Assembly (NCBI RefSeq): GCF_018139145.2
Contig: NC_059471.1
Location: forward strand, 83,350,520-83,414,519
Reading direction: 5' to 3'
DNA from: Gymnogyps californianus
Taxonomy: Eukaryota; Chordata; Aves; Accipitriformes; Cathartidae
DNA: 64,000 nt
The first letter of the stretch is position 1; each line of letters begins with the position of its first letter. This document shows, piece after piece, positions 37,198 through 50,239 of this stretch. Under the pieces are notes generated by a model, which searched no databases, was not told the origin of the DNA, and worked only from the letters and a program-made list of their open reading frames with translations. Position numbers and translations under genes: made by a program.

Positions 37198-40100
37198 TCA
37201 AGTTCATCAGAGAATCTTACTGGATACTTAAGATAGGCTGTACTGAAAGGGTGATGCTGTCCATACAAGCTTCTCCTTAATGTCAGTAGAACACATCACT
37301 AATTTTCCCTTCACTTATTTCTCATTATTTATTTATATAGCGTTTTGTTATTAAGAACAATATTATTGTCTCTGTACTCTTAGCAAGCAGTCACTTGTGG
37401 TTTGGAAGGGAACCGAACCCACGCTGAATGACGTTCACTTAAGAAGTAATGGTGGGGAGCTGGTATATGCCTCCTACTGAAAGATACCTACAGATGATAC
37501 TGGTGATAGGTGTAAGCAAACTAGATGGATGATTTGTGGCCTTTTTTCCTGCAGATGCTTGCAGTTAGCTGGGCTTTGCTCAGTTGTATCTGGCCGTAGC
37601 TCAGAAAAAAGTATTCTGTTTCTGATGGATATTGAGAGTGTTTAATTCTGGGGTTCATAAATGTTACACGGCTTTTCAGATCTGTGTTAGTTATCAGCTG
37701 CCAAAAGGGATTTATCTTGACAGCATGACTGTCTGTTCCCAGACCCAAACAGACCTTTGTAGAGGAGTGTGAAATGTGTGCCCCAATTTTCTAGGCTCCC
37801 CCAATGCTTGCTGAATGAAAGGCCCTCTGTGAGTTTGCCTATTCACTCTGTTCAACTCACTGCTCAGAAAAATGGAGGACCTTTTTGCTTGTCGTGTCAT
37901 TCAGAGTTGGCTTTTTTAATAGATGAGACTTAGAGATAAAAGGAATCAGTTTGCTTTATTCTGTCAAAGTGAAGGTTAAGAGAAGGGTTTGCAATTTTGA
38001 AAACAAAACACAGGGCAATGAAATGAATTATTAACAGTGCCCTTGTATTTTGACTCATAATCTTTCCACTCCTGTCTCGTTTCCCTTTCAAGATGTCATT
38101 TATCAGCTGGACTGAGGGTAAACTTTCCTTGCATCCTCTCCATCTGTGTAAGCCTCTGAAAACTTTTTGCTTTAGTCTTTGACCTTTCTTTATTTCCCTC
38201 ATTCCCTTCTTCAGCTCTCTCTCCTGTCCCTACTCCCCCACCTCCTTTTTCAATCAATAGGAATACAGATGGGTTTTTTTGTTTTATAAAAACTGGGAAC
38301 TGGGGAATACATCTCTTGCTGCCTAAACTCAGCTGCCCCGCCTGGCTCATTCTGAACGTACATGCTAAAACAGCTGAATTTCACTGATCTAGTTTTCCGA
38401 GTGTTATCCCAAGCTAATACAATGTGAGGTTTGCCCATTCCGCCATACCAGCCTCACTATAAGCTAGTGCAATGGGTTTTCACTCACCCAGTTCATCAGA
38501 CTCACTCCTGTTCAGCCCAGATAGATAGCATGCTAAGTCATGTGCTAATGCAGCAAGGCTTTGCTTTGTCTAGCTGCACTAATCTTATGCACTACAATCC
38601 TTTGTGAATAGTATAAATAAGAAAACGAATAACTATACAAAGACATCTGTGCATTGAGCCCAAGAACTCTACCTCCTCCCGTATTTTCACTTAGCGTATA
38701 CAACACAGAATAATTTGTCACGGAGTTTGATTTCAAACCCTTCTTTTACTGTTCTAGAAGTACCAGATGAGCATTTGTTCCTCATACATTCAAAGCCTAC
38801 TATTTTTCTGATCTTAATTTATGTCCACTGTGCAGAATGTATCTGACTACAGCAAACAGTTATTTATATTCCAATTATGATCAAAGAGGCACAGCAGAGT
38901 CTCTTCTATCTACTGCCTCTAACATAGCCATATAGATTGTCACTAAAAACAACATTTCAGCAGCTATCAGACAAGCTGCTTCATATTCTTATGAGTTTTC
39001 TGCTACAAGTAAAAATCCTGTGGAAAAAGAACTGCATATGCAGAGGACAGCACTGGAAGCGATGATTTTATTTTTTATTGCTCTGCTTGAATAGAAATTG
39101 GATTCAAGTCTACTTTTTGGGTGTTTCCAGCAGCTTTCAAGTAATGAGCAAGGGTGGAGGTCAAGATGTTGCTATCGCTCCTTTTTCTGATGCAGAGCTC
39201 AAATTCACCCTGCCGATGTCTCTGTGTCTGTGGTAGCAAATGTGATGGGCCTGGGCCTTTCTCTGCCTCTGGGACCAATGGGAGGGCACAGCTTGTGCTC
39301 ATGTGCTAAACTCTCCTCTCCTCCAAGAAACAATGGCCTCGTCCATATGGTTTGCTGGGTACAATATGGATATGAGCTCTGCTGGGTCCTTGCTCTTCTG
39401 TGAAGGGTGCTTGGGTGCTTGGTCTGGGTGGCAGCTAGCTGGCACAGGCTAAACCTTTGTCAGCACATGAGCATGCTAACAACTAAATGGGATGGGTGCT
39501 CAGGGCCATGCTATGGACATAGCCCTTGGGGCTTGCCATGGCCCCAGGATTTTTTATGGCTATGGGCAGGGGAAGAAGGTCTGGGAGCGCAAGCTGCCCA
39601 AGAGGAGTAGCCTGGCTAACATGGAGGCAATGGCCTTTGACTGCACACGCTGGGTAAGCAGCACTGAACGAGTTACCTAGTCCTCCTGTGACCACAGACT
39701 AAAGCTTATTGAAAAGTTTTCCGTGCCCACCCCAGTTCACTCTGACTATTCTCTTACTGGAGAGGACAATAAGAGATAAAAGGGCTGCAGGAAACCTCAA
39801 CACCTTGTGAGTCTGCTGGCAGAGCCAGGATATGACAGTGTGGCCTCACCATGGTGGCATGAAGGGTAATGAAGAGGCTGGCCACGAGAAGACAAGGTTA
39901 CACTTTGCAGCTCAATCAGCCTTTCTCATTCCTGCCTCTCGCTGGACTGCCCTGGGGACATAGCTCATTTAATGCAGAGAGATCTGCACAGACCTTTCTC
40001 TAGCGGGGTTGTGTAAGCGAATGTTTAGTTTTCTTTGTTTGGAAATATGAATTTGTGTCCCCAGCTACCTTGGTGGTTAGCTTCCTCTGTGATTAAAAAG

Positions 40101-41833
40101 TGTTTATGCTTTCCCATGGGGTACAAGTACAAGTCAATCTTGACTTTCTTTCCAGTATATGCAGTATATTTTTCCCAAGGCTCAAATGCTTTCTAATGTA
40201 GTACACTCCCTCTCTTTCCTAAAATCAATGTTTCAAAACACAATTAGCAGTGCTGTAATAGATCTCAAAATATCACAAAAGAACTGTGAGCTAGAGGGCT
40301 CCAAGATACCACTGACAGTCTAGGTAAGAGTATGTTAGATCTATGGTTGGAGAATGAAGTTGATTTTTTCCTCTTTCACTCAGATAGTGAGTTCCAAATA
40401 TTATATGCTATAGAAATAATTTACATAATTACAACTGTCATTGACCTACGCTGCTTTTCCACATTGTTGAAAGAAAATATATTTACCTTAAAGATATAAA
40501 GTAGCTTTTCTTTTCCTTCTAAAGGGACTATTTTACCATTTTATTTGACGGCAGCTAACTTTAAATGTTTCAAAAATTTTGACTCTGTCTTCTTAAACTG
40601 TTATGACTTTTAGTAAGTAAAAATCCATGCAAAAATAGGTGTTACTGATTGCAGAAAGAGTGTCTGTCATTTGTCTGAAAGATGTGGTAGTAAATTTAAT
40701 CTGATGACATTATAGACTATTTGCTTCCCAATCTCTTCCATGAGCCCTACATCACAGGTCTGGCAGTACGCCTAATAAAAATATGCTAGTTTGATGGAGA
40801 TGGCAAAGTAACTGGAAAGCTCCTTCTAGGCCATGGGGAAATGCCTATCATCTGCCACTTAATTTTTTTTAGAAAGGCGTATAGGGCACCTCAGGATCCA
40901 CATAGTGAAATACCTGTCCAGGCTCACTCACTGGGTGCTAAAAGGGGGACTGGAACCCTACAGTTCTGAATAGCAGAAGTACGTATACTTTGTTGATGAA
41001 ACCAGTCTGTCTTATGATGATGATGATCTTTTCAATGCCTAAATCCATATTTAGGCATTGCTGGTAGCAGGCTGCCTTGACTTTAAAAACAAGAAAAAAG
41101 GCACTTCTTACCTCCCTTTTCCTTCTACAGAAGCTGCAGGATATACAGAGCTTTCATTTCCAAATTTAGGCATCTGGATATGGCTATAAGAGCGCATATC
41201 TGGCATCTGTTTAAAAAATAAATTGTGGTGAGAAAGCTTTGTGCATATTTTTGATAGATTTGCTAAGCACTCCTGCCAATGTAATAATCCTCCAAAATAA
41301 TCCTGACAATTCACTGAAGAGGCCAAGAGTCTGAATCATTATTGATTTTCTCCTTTAAATAACATTCATAAAATTTTTTTTAATTTGCTGTGAGCAATGA
41401 AATGGAATCACCACATTGCAAAGGCAGAAACTTCTACTTTGCTAGAGCTGGGGTTTTGCTAAAGGACGAGAAGAACTGCAACAATCCATTGATTTCAGTG
41501 AGCTGTTGGAAAAACTTGTGATCGTTGTAGTCAGGTACATTAATGCCAGGCAGTTCATAAATTTTCTCACCTTCACTGCATCAGTGTTTCAAACACGAGC
41601 TTCTGGCCTAGCTCTGAAGAAACATGAAGTTGACTAACGCAGGAAGTTGTGCATGTGCATGCAAATATTTGCAAATGCAGTTTAGGAACACTACATTTAA
41701 TTTGTACATACAGGAAGGAAAGACCACATATGTTAATAGCTTACAGTTCTAAAGCTCATCTTTTAATAACTTAGCTATGGAACTAAATACATGTCTTTTT
41801 CTTTGTGTCTATGTTGGACAAGTTTCTATCTTA
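37198..41833. other. Unique noncoding sequence
   Basis: No exon or dated repeat recognised. The part 39380-39690 is GC-richer with a self-complementary patch (about 39507-39547, GGCCATG and CCATGGCC), but no coding motif. Confidence 0.5.
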
Positions 41834-41925
41834 TCATAGAATCATAGACTCAGAATAGTTTGGGTTGGAAGAGACCTTTAAAGGTCATCTAGTCCAACCG
41901 CCCCTGCAATGAGCATCTTCACTTA
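41834..41925 (-). mobile_element. CR1 LINE 3'-end fragment
   Basis: On plus: ATCATAGAATCATAGACTCAG, then a GGTTGGAAGAGACCTTTAAAGG-like block and CATCTAGTCCAACC. This is the reverse complement of the CR1 3' end. Only about 90 bp survive. Confidence 0.93.
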
Positions 41926-44150
41926 CAGTCTGGTTCAATACATACTGGTAAGGGGTTCTGATCCTGCTAAAAAGCCCCCATGTGCCACTGCAATCCGAAT
42001 GAATCACTGTAACTTGGTATGGATCTTGCTTGCATCAGTGCTGCCTGTAAACTTTTACTAGGGAATTTCAGTCAGCCATAGGAAAAGCTAGTAAGGAGCT
42101 CACAAGTCAGATACCAGTCACATCAAGTAGCGATGCAAATAAAGCGTACTCACTGACAACAGAAATGCCACTGTCAGGTCCCCTTCTGAGCATTATGCCT
42201 TTCCCCCCCGGATGTTTGAAACTGTTTTGCAGTTCCTCAAGTGCCTGAACCTTTGTGGTGCCCAGAGGCTTCCCTCTGCCACTCTGCAGCCCTTACCCTG
42301 TAATACTGCTGGCCGCCTTTCACTTGCAGCTGTGCGAGCTGTCCCCCGGGCACGCCGAAGCTGCTGCGGCAGCGCTTTGCTGCTGCTGCTTTTGTGCTGA
42401 TGGTCTTGTCGTCTTGCATTTGCACATCCTGAAGTGTTGTTATGTCTCTTTTGTCAGCTTTCTCATGGAAGGTGATTGCCAGCAGGATGAGAATCTCTTT
42501 CTCCGTTTGTTTTTTGTTTTTCCCTGAAAGTAACTTTAATCACTGGAGTCTATTGCACCCCATTAGCTACGGACCCTGCAAAGAAGTCTTTATGCACTGA
42601 AGTCTGTCTCAGAATTTTTTAAGATACACAAATTAAATCAATTTTCTTTCACAATCTGTAATTAACTGGTGGAGTCCTTAGACAAAGAATTGTTTAGATC
42701 AAGCGTTTGAAAGTAAATATAGAAGACAGATAAAAAATAATGCTGTCCATGAGGCACCCAGGTTGAAAAGAAGAGAGAAGAAGCTCACGAGCATGAAGCA
42801 ACAATTGTCAGTGTAGGCTTAGGCAGGGGTTTCCTTTGTGGATTTTTTCTATTACCGTTCATTATGAAGTTTCTCTTTGCTCCTGGCTAGTACAAGATAC
42901 AAAACACAAAAATAGGACATTCATTTCATAGGGAGTGTTGCTATAGAAAACAATTAGTAATGAGACAGAACTGCAAAGTTCGAAAGGGGATCCAAACTTA
43001 GAGAACATGTCTATTTATGTGAACATAGGGACTTCATTAATTGCATTCACTGTAATTGCAGGGGTGAATGTTCTAATAAGCAGATGAAGTTGCCCTTGTC
43101 TCTCAGATCCAAAGAATATTGAAGTATTTTTACAAAGAGGGCTAACTTTGCCAGATCTCAAGAGAGACCTCGTTCATACCAGCAATTAAAAGCAGCCATT
43201 AAGAAACCCTTGTAAGAAATGTGAGACCGGTCTTAAAATCTCTTTTCTAAAATACAGAAGGACTTTTATCCTGGGCCTCATGCTGCAAGTAGAAATGTTG
43301 ATAATATGAGGAGAATTATAAAGGTATAATAAGATATTAAAGCAGTGGGGAAGGAGGGATACAGTTGTTTCTTCTCACCTGTTTTGTCCGGATTGCATCC
43401 TACAATGCTGAAACTTCTCCTTATAGATTCCCTCTGCATTAAATGAAAGCTAGGTGGCAAGTAGCTCAGCTTATTTATGACATGGCTGCCTACCTCCTCC
43501 TTTAAGTGATTAAGTCCTCCATGTGAACATGGTCCTGAAGGCCTCCTGTGAAGTGTGGAGTGCTTTCAATTACCCATGACTTCAGCAGGGCTTGACGATA
43601 CCGAACATCTCACAGGATCAATTTCTATTGCACCAGTTCTCAAAATTACAGAGCGCAGAAAGTGCTGATGGAGAGCCGTGAGGTTCTGACAGCTGGGTCA
43701 ATTACATACCAACATTTAAGTGTGCGATAGCTTAGGCCCACTTGTTTTTGCTAAATAACATGACAGAAAAGGATAAAAAGCACTGCTTCTACAAAGTGAC
43801 CCATTTATGTTGCAAGGGAGAGTTGCCTAGCTTTGGGGTAATATATATTTATGTGGAGTTTTGCATATCAACAAAAGTAAAGTAGTTGTAAGAGTGATAT
43901 TCTGTAATGCCGATGGGAATCCATTATAGCAGGTATAAACAAACAAAAATCTGTTTCTGATTGAAATATGGAGACTAGATGAGCAAAATGGGAACCGAGG
44001 TTGAATCTTTTTGAAAAGACAAGTTAGAATTCTGCAGGTTACTAGAGTGAAAATAGCATAGCCAGTTATTTCTAAGGAAGCTAGATCTTTAGTGGTTACA
44101 ACAGTTAATAAAAGGTAGTTTGGCACCATCACATTATGAAGCTTTAACAG
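41926..44150. other. Unique noncoding sequence
   Basis: GC-rich patch at 42300-42400 with GCTGCTGCT-type content; short frames there (62-90 codons) carry no domain. The remainder is ordinary AT-rich DNA. Confidence 0.5.
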
Positions 44151-44750
44151 TGTGCTGGTTTTGGCTGGGGTAGAGTTAATTTTCTTCATAGTAGCTAGTA
44201 TGGGGCTATGTTTTGGATTTGTGCTGAAAACAGTGTTGATAACACAGGGATGTTTTAGTTACTGCTGAGCAGTGCTTACACAGAGTCAAGGCCTTTTCTG
44301 CTTCTCATACTGCCCGCCAGCGAGGAGGCTGGGGGCGCACAAAAAGTTGGGAGGAGACACAGCCGGGACAGCTGACCCCAGCTGACCAAAGGGATATTCC
44401 ATACCATATGACGTCGTGCTCAGCAATAAAACTAGGTGGAAGGTTGGCGGGGGGCTGCTGCTCGGGGACTGGCTGGGCATCGGTCAGTTGGTGGTGAGCA
44501 ATTGTTCTCATTTGCATCACTTGTCTTTCTTGGATTTTATTTCTCTCTCTTTGTTATTTTCCTTTTCATTACAATTTATTACTATTATTATTACTATTTT
44601 ATTTTATTTAAATTATTAAACTGTTCTTATCTCAAGCCATGACTTTTCTCAGTTTTACCCTTCTAATTTTCTTCCCCCCATCCTGGTGGGGGGGGGAATG
44701 AGCGAGAGGCTGTGTGGTGCTTAGTTGCCGGCTGGGGTTAAACCACGACA
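44151..44750 (+). mobile_element. Solo LTR, mosaic of families B and A
   Basis: Runs from TGTGCTGGTTTTGGCTGG to AAACCACGACA. The 5-bp flanks are AACAG (44146-44150) and AGCAG (44751-44755), a duplication with one transition. Sense is plus. The first half (44151 to about 44425) follows family B; from about 44440 on it follows family A, with ATT-type simple repeats and ATTAAA at 44615-44620. The TATA position reads CAATAAAA. The Part 2 entry discusses the switch. Confidence 0.93.
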
Positions 44751-47524
44751 AGCAGTAATATGGGCTTTCCAGTAATAAAGCACAGCTGATAATAACCATT
44801 GGTGTTACAGCTGCTGTCTTCCATTTCTATCCATTTCATCTGTCTCAGTGCCTGAAGCTGTTCAGCAAGACCAAGGGAAACAACATTAGCCTCTTTATTA
44901 TTTATAACTCATTTTTTTCCCTGATAACACTGCAATACCATAAACACCGTTTCCATGGAAACTCAAACAAGATAAAATTACCATGGGTATTGTGGTTTAT
45001 ACCTCTAGGAATATAGGTATCTAAAGTTTCAACCTGTCCCTGCATGACAAAGGAATGCAGAAGTGATTGATACTTTTAATTACTGGGTAATATTGAATTT
45101 CTTGAATTGCAGTGTGGTGTGCTGCAATCATGTTATCCAATTACATCTCATGCTTCTCACTGACTTTATTTCCTTTGAAAGCTGTTCTTTTCAAAAGGCA
45201 ATTAGAAAGAGTTCCTTGTTTCTATAGACTTTGGTGATGCTAAATGGTGCATTACATTTATGTGATATGGAGTAATAGCATTTAAGGACTGGGAAACCAA
45301 AAATGTCTTTGTGGGTTTTGTAATGCAGATGGATAAACCTGAGGCTGTATGAGAAATACAAAAAAATTAAGTGATCTGAACTGTAAAGGTCATCCACAGG
45401 TTACCTAAGGCATAACTGAAAAGGAAAATATTTCCTTTGAGTTAATAGCTGGCTGGAAGAGTGAAGACCTTCATAGAACATTCAAAGGCCCTTTACCCCC
45501 TGTTGAATTACTTAACCAAAACATGAGCTCAATAATTCTGTAGTAGAACATAAAAATATAAAAATGGGCCAGAAGAGCAGCTTTAGCAATACCATAATGT
45601 GGTAGGTAAGGAGTTCTCTTATTTCATGCAGAATGTTACAAAACTCCAAGACTGTCTTTTTCCAGTTACGTGAGAACAAAATTTCTGCAGAACTGGGTGA
45701 TTCACTCAAATCACTCATATGAAATGAAGGTGTGCTTTTCTCTCATTTCTCATAAAAAGGGACTCAGTGCCCTTCAGTAGGTAAAACAAACAAGCTTTGG
45801 TTCAAAAACCAGAGCATGAAGAAGGACATCTCTCCACTTGATGGATTGGGCACTCACCTGGAAGGTGTTAACTCTTGCTGCACTGGACCTTTGATTATTT
45901 ATGCAAGGTGGAAGATTATTAAAAGGCAGGCTCAGAGCAAGTCCTCTGCCCTATCAATAACAAGCCTGGTGTTCTGGGCACTGCTCTGTGAAACAAAGCC
46001 AAGTCCACTCCTGCAGAGACGAATTAAAGGAAAGCTCCTTGGTGAAGGGGTGAATCAGAGCTGAGGCGTTTTGGAGGAAGTCTGGGACAGAGCTAAGGAA
46101 GTGAGGCAGCAGCAACTTTGTGAATCTAGTCCATCCTTTCTTTCATTTTCTTAACAAGTGCTTAAAACCAAAACATTTGCTTTTGGGGTTTAATGGAACA
46201 TGTCATCAGACTTGAACAGAATTTTTAACACTGCCTGTTTTGGCAAGAATCTGAATTTGTTTGTTTGTTTTCATCTGAGCCAAATCTACTTTGCAATCAT
46301 TTGCTTTGCCTGCAGATCAGTTATTGACAAATCCTATCTGCAGAATAATGCCATGAATATTTCTGCTTCTCAGCCAGAATGGCTGCTGCTTCCTGCTCAA
46401 GGAAACTGGAATAGCTCTTCCCTCCTTGAGGCAGAAAGCTGTCTTTTCTTGCATCTCAGGAAAGGTACCTCTTAAGTTTAAAAGTCTCTTTTGCAGGACA
46501 GCACAGGAGAACTTCATTAGGTTAGTGGATGGGCTAGTAAAACATTTTTCTGTCTAGAATAATAAGATCCAATAAAATTATTGCTCTATTCTAATGCCAC
46601 ACTACAGTATTATGTTGGCAAATAACTGAGATATATCCTTTGTTCTCCACAACTGTATAGCCAGAGAGGGGTCTATCCATCTGAACAGTTTTTGTTTCAT
46701 ACAGTTGCCCTTGCACATTGCTGCACTTTGTTTTAGATATCCTTATTTCCTTTTGTTTTATGCAACATGCTTCCCATTCTGTTGTGTCTTTTGGAACCAA
46801 GTCTCTCTAGAACCAAGGTTGGGATCCAGGTGCCTAAACAGGGGAGCTTAGCATCATTTTGGATGCTCTGGGATATCTGAGACATCCTCATTGGATTGGC
46901 AGATACACTACAGGACTTAGGGGAAACCTGTGCCCTTCTATAATAGCAATTGAGTCTGTGGTGTTTGCATGGTGCTAGACCTGTCTGCAGTGTGATGTGT
47001 GCCAACACATCTGAGTCTCTCACTAACAGAGAGGCACAGGGTGTTTGCTCAAAGAAGAAAAGACGTAATGAATCTAGGGACTGGTGATAAGCTCAAAAAA
47101 TCTATTTATTGTAGATAAAGACTGCAGTACCACTTCAAAGTCTTGGGAAGGACTCCTAGAATACATGCATAATTCCCACACTGGGACTGCTCTAAACTAG
47201 TAAACAAGTGTGCCTGGGACTGTTCTCCAGCACTGATGCCAACTGGCATGCAAAAATTTCTGTCCACACTGCTGAAGCCTTTCAGGTGCCTCCAAAAGGT
47301 AGCTACATGCAAACTGTTCATTGACAGCGTGTGCAGGTGTGTGCTGTCTCCCCAGCTGTGCCCATGAATGGTTGGGCAGACTGCTAGCTGGGGGAGTCCA
47401 AAATGATGCCAGCGACTGTTCTAATAATTGAGATGATTTAGTTCAGCTCCCCAGAAGTCTTCCCTACAACAGTGTTGCTTACCGGTGTAGATGTAGCCTA
47501 CGACTTCACCAGCCCATTCCTATG
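44751..47524. other. Unique noncoding sequence
   Basis: Holds a 14-bp perfect palindrome at 44949-44962. The section 44900-45180 is AT-rich and enhancer-like in texture. No exon recognised. Confidence 0.5.
44949..44962. promoter_or_regulatory. RFX-type X-box-like palindrome
   Basis: GTTTCCATGGAAAC is a perfect 14-bp palindrome. It differs from the RFX full-site consensus GTTGCCATGGCAAC by one symmetric change per half. Binding is inferred only. Confidence 0.35.
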
Positions 47525-47750
47525 TTCAATCAGAAAATAATTCAGGAGGAAAGGGACCTCTGGAGCCCACATGGTCCAACACCCTGCTCAAAGCAGAGTC
47601 ACCTTCGAGATTAGAGCAGTGTGCTTAGGGCCTTCTCCCTCCGACTTCTGAAACTCTCTGAGGATGGAGATTTCACAGCCTGTCGGGGCAAACTGTCCCA
47701 GTGCTTGACCACTCACTGTGAACATCTTTGTCCTTGTATCCAAGCAGATA
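47525..47750 (-). mobile_element. Old CR1 LINE 3'-end fragment
   Basis: On plus, diverged matches in the right order to the CR1 reverse complement: GGGACCTCTGGAG, CAACACCCTGCTCAAAGCAG, AGGATGGAGATTTCACAGCC, and CCCAGTGCTTGACCACTCAC. The terminal ATTCTATGATT repeat is lost. Confidence 0.82.
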
Positions 47751-50239
47751 TAGTCCACCTCTCACTAACATGCATCCTACTGATTCTTCAGGATGTCCCT
47801 CACCAGGCAACTTATTCTTGCTAATTATTGCCTAGATTTTGCAGTGTGCAGGCAGAGGTGTGAGTAACTGCAGCTTCACGTTATCCTCCGTTAAGTGACA
47901 CAAAGGAATGGGCTGTGTGTGTGCTCAGCCCAGCCCAGCAGCAAGGCGAGACCCAAGAGGCTTAAACACCCCTGAAGGTGCATCGCGTGGTGGTGAACAC
48001 AGCAAAGAGCCAGAGACTCCCCAGGCCCTTCTGCTTCCTTCCTGTGCCCCGTTTTTGTGTGGTTTTTTTTCCTTGTAGTCCTTTGCATTGCATATCTTTG
48101 GCAATATTTGGCTTCTCAGGTATGGGGAAAGAGATTTGCTACGGCTTAGGGGAAGGAGGTTGTTCTGAAACTAATAACCTCACTAAGTAATGAAGCAGAG
48201 TGGATGTGGGTCTGCAACAGCGTCAGAGAGAGAGGTCTCTGTAGCTAGTGTTTCCTCTTCAGCTGACAAGCTGTGGCAGGTTATTCCAGCAAGCCTTGAA
48301 TTCTGTGTGTTTTCCAATTCTCTCTTTTAATTGCATGTGCTTTAATGTCATCTAGCTACCACATCATGAGCTGGGTACCTCCAAGAAGGTGTCTTCCATT
48401 ATGTTCCATGAAAACATGCCATTCTTAGCTATTATTTCCTTAGCAAACGTTAGCATGGCTTCAGCTATTATTTCTTTTAGAGGAAGGAATTTCATAAACA
48501 TCAGGCTGTGCTATAAAACTGATTGTATTGTTTTCAGCAAGCCAGGGCAGAGGATTTTAATCACTAATTCATTTAATTACATTGGAAAACAGACTAGCAA
48601 TGGAGATTTCAGCCCAGCCTCTTGGTTTCAGCTGTAACAAGCTCCTCTAATTCTTCCCACTCCACACATGACATCCATCCCCATGCCAGCAGCTGCGCCA
48701 GGGCCCTGCAAGCAGTGGGGAGGAGGCCATGCCAAGGTGGGGCTGGGCGTTGGGCATGGGCCTGGGGCCGCCGGGATTGTGCAAGACCCGGGCTCGGGCT
48801 GGCACTCAAACGTGGCACCCAGTGGCAGGCCCCCATGCCCGCGGCGCCGTCGGGGCCTAGCATGGCCTTGAAGGGCTGCTTTCTATACACCATCTTCTTC
48901 AATGGTCTCCTCCTCTGCCTTAGGTCTCCTCACAAGTACATGCAGTGCTGAGCCACCTCCAAAGAAACAACCGTGTCCATAGAAACTAACTCTTACACAA
49001 AACCCGTGTGTTAGTGGAACGCCAGCTTGCCTTCGCTTTCTTTGTGGTGCATTGAGCTCCCGCTCCCTCAGTTTGTTTATCTTTTAATATGAGTGGTGGT
49101 TTCTTTAGGTTCATGCTAATACAGTTTAAAATATCTCTGTGGAAAGGATTTAAATGATTTTCCATCTATAGAGAAGGTCTAAGACTAGCTCTGTTGTTTG
49201 TTTTTTGTTTTCTTTTTGACTGCATAGCAACGCTTTATGTTACAAGATTAAATCATACTGGAGATTATGATATCTCCTTGTGTTAGCCTTTCTTATTCAG
49301 ATTAAATAAAGTAGTACATGACTAGGGATTGCTTTGTTTTCCAGAAATTGCTTTTCATTTATATTGTGTACCCTCTAACTTGTGATATTTCAATACTTTG
49401 GTATTTAGATATGCTGAATGATGTGATGTTTCCTATGGGAGGGTGAAGATGAGGGTGGGAAAGTAAAAATCCTAAAGGCATATTTTCAGATATTCAAAGA
49501 AGTTATAATCACAGAGAAAACAAAATAGAAATTATTTCCCGTAGCATTACTTAATCCTGGAAAATTTATGGACTACTGGGATAATTATGACTAATCATTT
49601 TGATATGAATGTTATAATTTCCTTACTGCCATCATGGTACCATACCACAGACAAAACAAGGCACAGTTTTCAATGAAAATGCATCTGATGGATTTAGTGC
49701 AGGCTTTTTAAAAACACTCAGTATGTAATGATTTCTTTCAAGTCACTAAATTTTTTCATAGCTTTCTGAATCATTATAATAACTATAATATATTCCTGAA
49801 TAGTTAGCATAGCCAAGCCTATAATATTTGACAACTTCAAAGCTGATGCTCACCAAAGTTGCATGTTATTCTTTCCTCTTCAGGGGTCATCAGCTTTGTA
49901 AACTGGTACTTATTTTTTATTCACATGTTTATTCACAGACCTATTTTGGGACCACCCAGAAGCTATTCCAAATATGAGAATTTCAATCTTTCCACTATAA
50001 GTTTTCAGAAAATTTATTTGCAATATCATTGTTTCCAGAACCATTTTAGTATATGAAGCTGTCCTAAGAGCAGTCAAAACCAGTAACGTATTGCAGCTTC
50101 TCCTAATTCAAGGCAAAAGTTTGATTTTCTGGTTTTGTTTAATGCCACCACGTTCACATGGCACATACTGCTCACACTGCATTTGCATATGCATAAATAT
50201 TTAATAAATACTGGTTGCTAGAGAATCAGGCCTCTTATT
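47751..50239. other. Unique sequence with a short GC-rich island
   Basis: Mostly AT-rich noncoding DNA. The exception is 48660-48870, listed separately. The part 49200-49830 is strongly AT-rich. Confidence 0.5.
48660..48870. other. GC- and CpG-rich island of unknown origin
   Basis: About 200 bp clearly GC-richer than the surroundings, with CpGs in GGCCGCCGGG, ACCCGGGCTCGGGC and GCGGCGCCGTCGGGG. Both strands stay open: plus 48622-48951 and minus 48609-48902. The minus frame is proline/alanine-rich and ends in an acidic segment. I recognise no domain. It could be an exon of an unrecognised gene, a processed-pseudogene piece or a small CpG island. Confidence 0.4.

Noticed and set aside
36155..37202. 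Target duplication for the family C copy at 36160
   Set aside because: AAATG upstream has no convincing match downstream. The right end is mutated, so none was assigned.
42212..42527. GC-rich short frames near 42.3 kb as an exon
   Set aside because: A CTTGCAG acceptor-like site precedes them, but the frame is short, low-complexity (GCTGCT) and unsupported.
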